DNA of 7,967 bases from Planctomycetaceae bacterium (GTDB lineage Bacteria; Planctomycetota; Planctomycetia; Pirellulales; Pirellulaceae). The stretch covers positions 1 through 7,967 of the forward strand of contig REEF01000299.1 in assembly GCA_007695205.1 (NCBI GenBank). The letters are read 5' to 3'. Position numbers and translations under genes: made by a program. The notes under the pieces were generated by a model. That model saw nothing but the letters and a program-made list of their open reading frames with translations. It was not told the DNA's origin and did no database searches. This document shows, in pieces, positions 5,569 through 7,967 of this stretch; within the stretch, counting starts at the first letter, position 1, and each line of letters opens with the position of its first letter.

Positions 5569-7068
5569 TCATTCCTCCCCTGGATTTTCGACATTCGGCA
5601 TGCTCCGTCCCGGTGATTGCGGCGGCCTGGGAGTTTGTGAGTAGGGTATCGCCCCGCGATGGTCGACCTGGTAACCCCACTGCTCAAGGTACGACTCCGG
5701 CGGGCGAAAATCGTCGCCGATCCGGTTCAGTTCCACCTGGAGCCGCCCGTCGAGTTCCCGGCGGAGGGCGGTGTGTTCCGCCTTTTCCACCAGGTTGTCC
5801 ATCTGGTACGGGTCCTCTTGGTCGTCGAACAACAGCCACGGGCCCTCCAGCCCGCGCACGTAGGTGTACCGACTCGTTCGAAGGGCTCGGTAGGGGTCAC
5901 CTTGCCCGGCGAAGGGGGCAACCGACATGTACAGCACGGCCCGGTCGGGCAGTTCGCGCTCCTCGCGCAGCAGCGGCGAAAGGTCCTCGCCCTCGACCGT
6001 ATCGGGAACGGCCACGCTCGCCAGACCCAGCAGCGTGGGCAGGATGTCGGGCGTGTTCAACGGCGTATCGATCACTCGGCCCTGCGTGCCGTGAACCGCG
6101 GGAAACCGTAGCAGGAAAGGGACGTGAGCCGATTCGCCCCACGGGACCTGCTTCCAATGTTGCGGCTGACCGTGCGACCACAGCATGCCGCCGTGGTCGG
6201 AGGTGAACACGACCATCGTGCGTTCGGCAATGCCCGCCTCGTCAAGCGTTTGCAGCACGTCGCCGACGCACCGGTCCAGCGCCGTGGCGTGCGCGTAGTA
6301 GTGGTGCAGCACCCGCCGTGCGTCGGCCCACCTCGCCGGGGGCACATTGGGCGGCAGTTCGACTTGATCCGGCGGATAGAGCGCCCGGTACTCTTCCGGC
6401 GCCGGCGAGGAGGACGGATGCGGCGGGCCGTACGAGACCATCAGAACGAAGGGCTGATCGCCGCCGGCCTGCTCGCGGATGTACGCTTGCGCGGCCTTGG
6501 TCTGTGCGAAGGCGTCGTAGCCTTCCCAGAACCGCCGCTCGTCCGAACGGCCGGTGAAGTAATGCGACTCGTAGTTGCCGTGGTCGCACTCGGCCGCTTT
6601 CCAGAACTGCCAGCCCTGCCGCCGCTCCGGCGGGATGTAGGCTCCGCGGCCGTGCCCGTCGAGATGCCACTTGCCGATGTAACCCGTGGCGTATCCGGCG
6701 TCACTGAAAATCTCGGCGATGGTCAGCTCCTCGGCCGGCAGGTAAAGGTCGTTGAGAAACATGCCGGTCGAAGTCGGGTAGCGGCCGGTCATCAGAGCGG
6801 CGCGGTAGGGCGTACACACGGGGGAAACCGCCACGGCGTTGCGGAAGTTCAAGCCTTCCTTGGCCAGGCGGTCGAGATTAGGCGTCTGCGCGTTCGGGTC
6901 GCCCGCGTACCCGGTGGCCGATGCCCGCCACTGATCGGCCAGCAGATAGACGATGTTGGGTTTCGGCGCACCTTCCGGGGGATTGTCGGTCACGTCGCTT
7001 TGCGCAACGGCATTCCAGCACAAGCCCAAGCCGATGACCACAGCGCTCAGCACCGTCTTTGTTGTCAT
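5569..7068 (-). CDS. Secreted type I sulfatase
   Basis: This intact 499-aa arylsulfatase-family (S1) enzyme would hydrolyse sulfate esters, here probably on a polysaccharide outside the cytoplasm. AGGA lies at normal spacing before the ATG at 7068. A signal peptide covers residues 1 to about 22 (LSAVVIGLGLCWNAVA). Metal-site residues start at Asp45-Gln46 in NIVYLLADQW. The formylglycine motif is Cys85-Thr-Pro-Tyr-Arg89 in VCTPYRAALMTGRYP; Cys85 would be oxidised by formylglycine-generating enzyme, and Tyr stands where Ser is more usual. Other expected active-site residues are Lys133 and His135 (GKWHLDG), His217 (GPPHP), Asp291-His292 (TSDHGG) and Lys306 (HWKQVPWGE). The C-terminal subdomain has the typical YRALRTSRYTYVR (393-405) and LFDDQEDPYQMDNL (413-426). 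Length is normal. A good promoter and a leader hairpin lie upstream. The sulfated substrate cannot be told from sequence. Confidence 0.95.
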   Translation of the reverse strand: MTTKTVLSAVVIGLGLCWNAVAQSDVTDNPPEGAPKPNIVYLLADQWRASATGYAGDPNAQTPNLDRLAKEGLNFRNAVAVSPVCTPYRAALMTGRYPTSTGMFLNDLYLPAEELTIAEIFSDAGYATGYIGKWHLDGHGRGAYIPPERRQGWQFWKAAECDHGNYESHYFTGRSDERRFWEGYDAFAQTKAAQAYIREQAGGDQPFVLMVSYGPPHPSSSPAPEEYRALYPPDQVELPPNVPPARWADARRVLHHYYAHATALDRCVGDVLQTLDEAGIAERTMVVFTSDHGGMLWSHGQPQHWKQVPWGESAHVPFLLRFPAVHGTQGRVIDTPLNTPDILPTLLGLASVAVPDTVEGEDLSPLLREERELPDRAVLYMSVAPFAGQGDPYRALRTSRYTYVRGLEGPWLLFDDQEDPYQMDNLVEKAEHTALRRELDGRLQVELNRIGDDFRPPESYLEQWGYQVDHRGAIPYSQTPRPPQSPGRSMPNVENPGEE

Positions 7069-7087
7069 GTCGGTTTCCTTTCTGCAC

Positions 7088-7126
7088 TTTAGGCGAACTT
7101 CGTCGCCTCGGCTCCGCCGGCCTAAA
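7088..7126 (-). promoter_or_regulatory. Possible leader hairpin upstream of the sulfatase
   Basis: TTTAGGC and GCCTAAA form a perfect 7-bp inverted repeat with 25 bases between, inside the presumed 5' untranslated region between the promoter at 7165-7192 and the ribosome binding site. There is no run of T after it, so it is not a clear attenuator. It may stabilise the transcript or be fortuitous. Confidence 0.3.
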
Positions 7127-7164
7127 CGAGCCAGCGTGCGATCAACCGTTGTCGGCTGATATAA

Positions 7165-7192
7165 AGTGTACCTGAGGCGTAGACCGTGTCAA
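7165..7192 (-). promoter_or_regulatory. Sigma70-like promoter for the sulfatase
   Basis: On the minus strand a perfect TTGACA (7192-7187) is followed after 16 bases by TACACT (7170-7165), which matches the TATAAT consensus at four of six positions. Transcription would start near 7158 and leave a leader of about 90 nt before the ATG at 7068. It is the best promoter candidate in the window. Confidence 0.55.
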
Positions 7193-7213
7193 CGAAGCAA
7201 ATCCGCTCGATTA

Positions 7214-7231
7214 GGCTAATTGCAATCAGCC
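7214..7231. promoter_or_regulatory. Dyad upstream of the sulfatase promoter, candidate operator
   Basis: GGCTAATTGCAATCAGCC is an 18-bp near-perfect palindrome with one mismatched pair and a perfect ATTGCAAT core. It ends 22 bp before the -35 box, a usual position for an activator or repressor dimer. The regulator is not identifiable, and no regulator gene is in the window. Confidence 0.33.
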
Positions 7232-7764
7232 AAGGGGGCGAATAGTTAGGAATTCATGGCAACAAAAGGATCTACGCCGTTAGGCAAGGGGCTACGCGCT
7301 TAGGTCTTGAGCAAGAAAAATTCAGGGCGGCTCACCATAGGGGTGGCCGGTGCGAACAGACCGGCAGGATCGCAACCCTTCTGGAACGTTACGGGCCCGT
7401 TTTTTGCCGCTTTCTGCCATTTGAACGAAGCGGCTTCGCCGCGGGAGAAGGGAGCGGTTGTAGGGGCGGTACTGGTTAGCGTGGCTTGAACGTCCAGGCA
7501 CTCTGGAGTGGGATACGTCTTGGTTTGCTGAACGGCCAGTTGGCATGTTTCCGGTGTTCTCCAGAGCATCGGCGCCCATTTGACGAACTCGGTGCCAGCC
7601 AATCCCGCCGGCGAGCGGCCCGCTTCCGACTTTCCGCCCCCTGACATGGCCCACGTGGCCCACGTGGCCACACGTTGGCCCGTGTCGCCATGCGTTCACC
7701 GATCCCGACGTCGACTTGGAATGCGGCGTTCGGCCCAGAACGGGCCACGTGTGACTGCCCGCCT
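7232..7764. other. Intergenic stretch with hairpins and no convincing gene
   Basis: Several overlapping open frames exist on both strands, but none has a good ribosome binding site or a recognisable domain. The stretch holds an inverted repeat GCCGCTT/AAGCGGC (7406-7412 and 7428-7434), a nested CGAAG-CGG-CTTCG hairpin (7426-7438), a palindrome ACGGGCCCGT followed by T-rich sequence near 7391-7405, and a tandem repeat at 7647-7664. No hairpin with a T-tail on the minus strand was found that would end the gene at 7765. Confidence 0.45.
7647..7664. repeat. Short tandem repeat of TGGCCCACG
   Basis: Two exact 9-bp copies are followed by degenerate copies (TGGCCACACG, then TTGGCCCGTG) up to about 7683. 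Because GGCCCACGTGGCC is partly self-complementary, the stretch can also fold. It lies in noncoding DNA after the partial gene. Confidence 0.5.
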
Positions 7765-7967
7765 TCAATTCTCGTCGCGGACAACAAGAAGTCTCGAGGG
7801 AACAGCCAGTGATCGTGTCTCGAAGACATCCCCATCGCCGTCAAAACCCGTTTCGCTGACCCTGATCTGCCGGCCGACCTGCCAATCCAGGACCTCGATA
7901 TCCCGAATCAATTCTCCGGCTGGCTCCTGGAAGATCTCCGCCTGGCGGTCGTGACACCTTTGAACGG
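7765..7967 (-). CDS. C-terminal end of an unidentified protein (partial)
   Basis: The frame enters from the right edge (first full codon at 7965) and ends with TGA at 7765, leaving 66 residues. It reads VQRCHDRQAEIFQEPAGELI, then VLDWQVGRQIRVSETGFDGD and a short end FETRSLAVPSRLLVVRDEN. Composition and third-position GC suit a coding sequence, and FDGDGD resembles an acidic calcium-binding-type loop, as seen in exported proteins. No family is recognised from this fragment. A competing plus-strand frame over the same bases starts after a TGA and has no start codon, so the minus-strand reading is preferred. It may belong to the same catabolic cluster, but the gap of about 700 bp and the promoter before the sulfatase suggest a separate transcript. 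Confidence 0.6.
   Translation of the reverse strand, partial: VQRCHDRQAEIFQEPAGELIRDIEVLDWQVGRQIRVSETGFDGDGDVFETRSLAVPSRLLVVRDEN

Noticed and set aside
5238..5687. Minus-strand open frame of 149 codons between the sulfatase and the DUF1559 remnant
   Set aside because: It starts inside the sulfatase gene in another frame, has no ribosome binding site, and its composition is very Arg-rich. The segment SKPRAVISKDRDGERQWGF is the only part that looks like protein, which is not enough for a call.
6124..7092. Plus-strand open frame of 322 codons
   Set aside because: It is an antisense shadow of the sulfatase, rich in Arg, Val and Gly; the sulfatase has all expected motifs.
7391..7405. GC palindrome followed by T-rich sequence as a plus-strand terminator
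   Set aside because: The palindrome leaves no proper loop, so the stem would be only about three base pairs, and no plus-strand gene precedes it.
7300..7671. Minus-strand open frame of 123 codons
   Set aside because: It begins within the tandem repeat, has no ribosome binding site and no recognisable domain, and other frames overlap it. A remnant cannot be excluded.

Overview
The window looks like planctomycete DNA, most likely from the Pirellulales or relatives. The grounds are a secreted formylglycine-type sulfatase, a Tat-signal FAD-dependent oxidoreductase, a secreted BNR-4 type beta-propeller protein, and remnants of two gene types that planctomycetes carry in many copies: a prepilin-like DUF1559 protein and a small carboxypeptidase-regulatory-like lipoprotein. 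This placement is inferred from gene content only. No rRNA, tRNA, CRISPR array or transposase was seen.

Every gene I can support lies on the minus strand, so the layout is best read from right to left. At the right edge (7765-7967) is the C-terminal end of an unidentified protein. A gap of about 700 bp (7069-7764) follows; it holds a good sigma70-like promoter, a dyad just upstream of it and a leader hairpin. Then comes the intact sulfatase (7068-5569), and a 327 bp gap with a weak candidate promoter. Next is a broken DUF1559 gene (5241 to about 4439), whose 3' end is missing and which runs straight into the C-terminal end of a lipoprotein-like gene (4438-4289). The FAD oxidoreductase (4230-2932) follows and carries an apparent pair of compensating frameshifts. 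After it are a short frameshifted remnant (2879-2707), the intact BNR-4 protein (2683-1205) and an 82-aa GTG-start gene (1149-901). A strong minus-strand intrinsic terminator lies at 860-829. Beyond it is noncoding DNA, then the frameshifted edge of another minus-strand gene (about 270-1).

The intact genes fit extracellular or periplasmic breakdown of a sulfated polysaccharide: the sulfatase would remove sulfate esters, the BNR-4 protein belongs to a superfamily that includes polysaccharide lyases, and the FAD enzyme could oxidise a released sugar or similar product. The substrate cannot be read from the sequence.

The most notable feature is the density of reading-frame lesions between the two intact 1.5 kb genes: at least three in the DUF1559 gene, a deletion-type junction, two compensating shifts in the oxidoreductase and one in the short remnant. 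Either the middle of the cluster is decaying, or the assembly has local indel errors. I found no clear evidence of a wholly new biological system.
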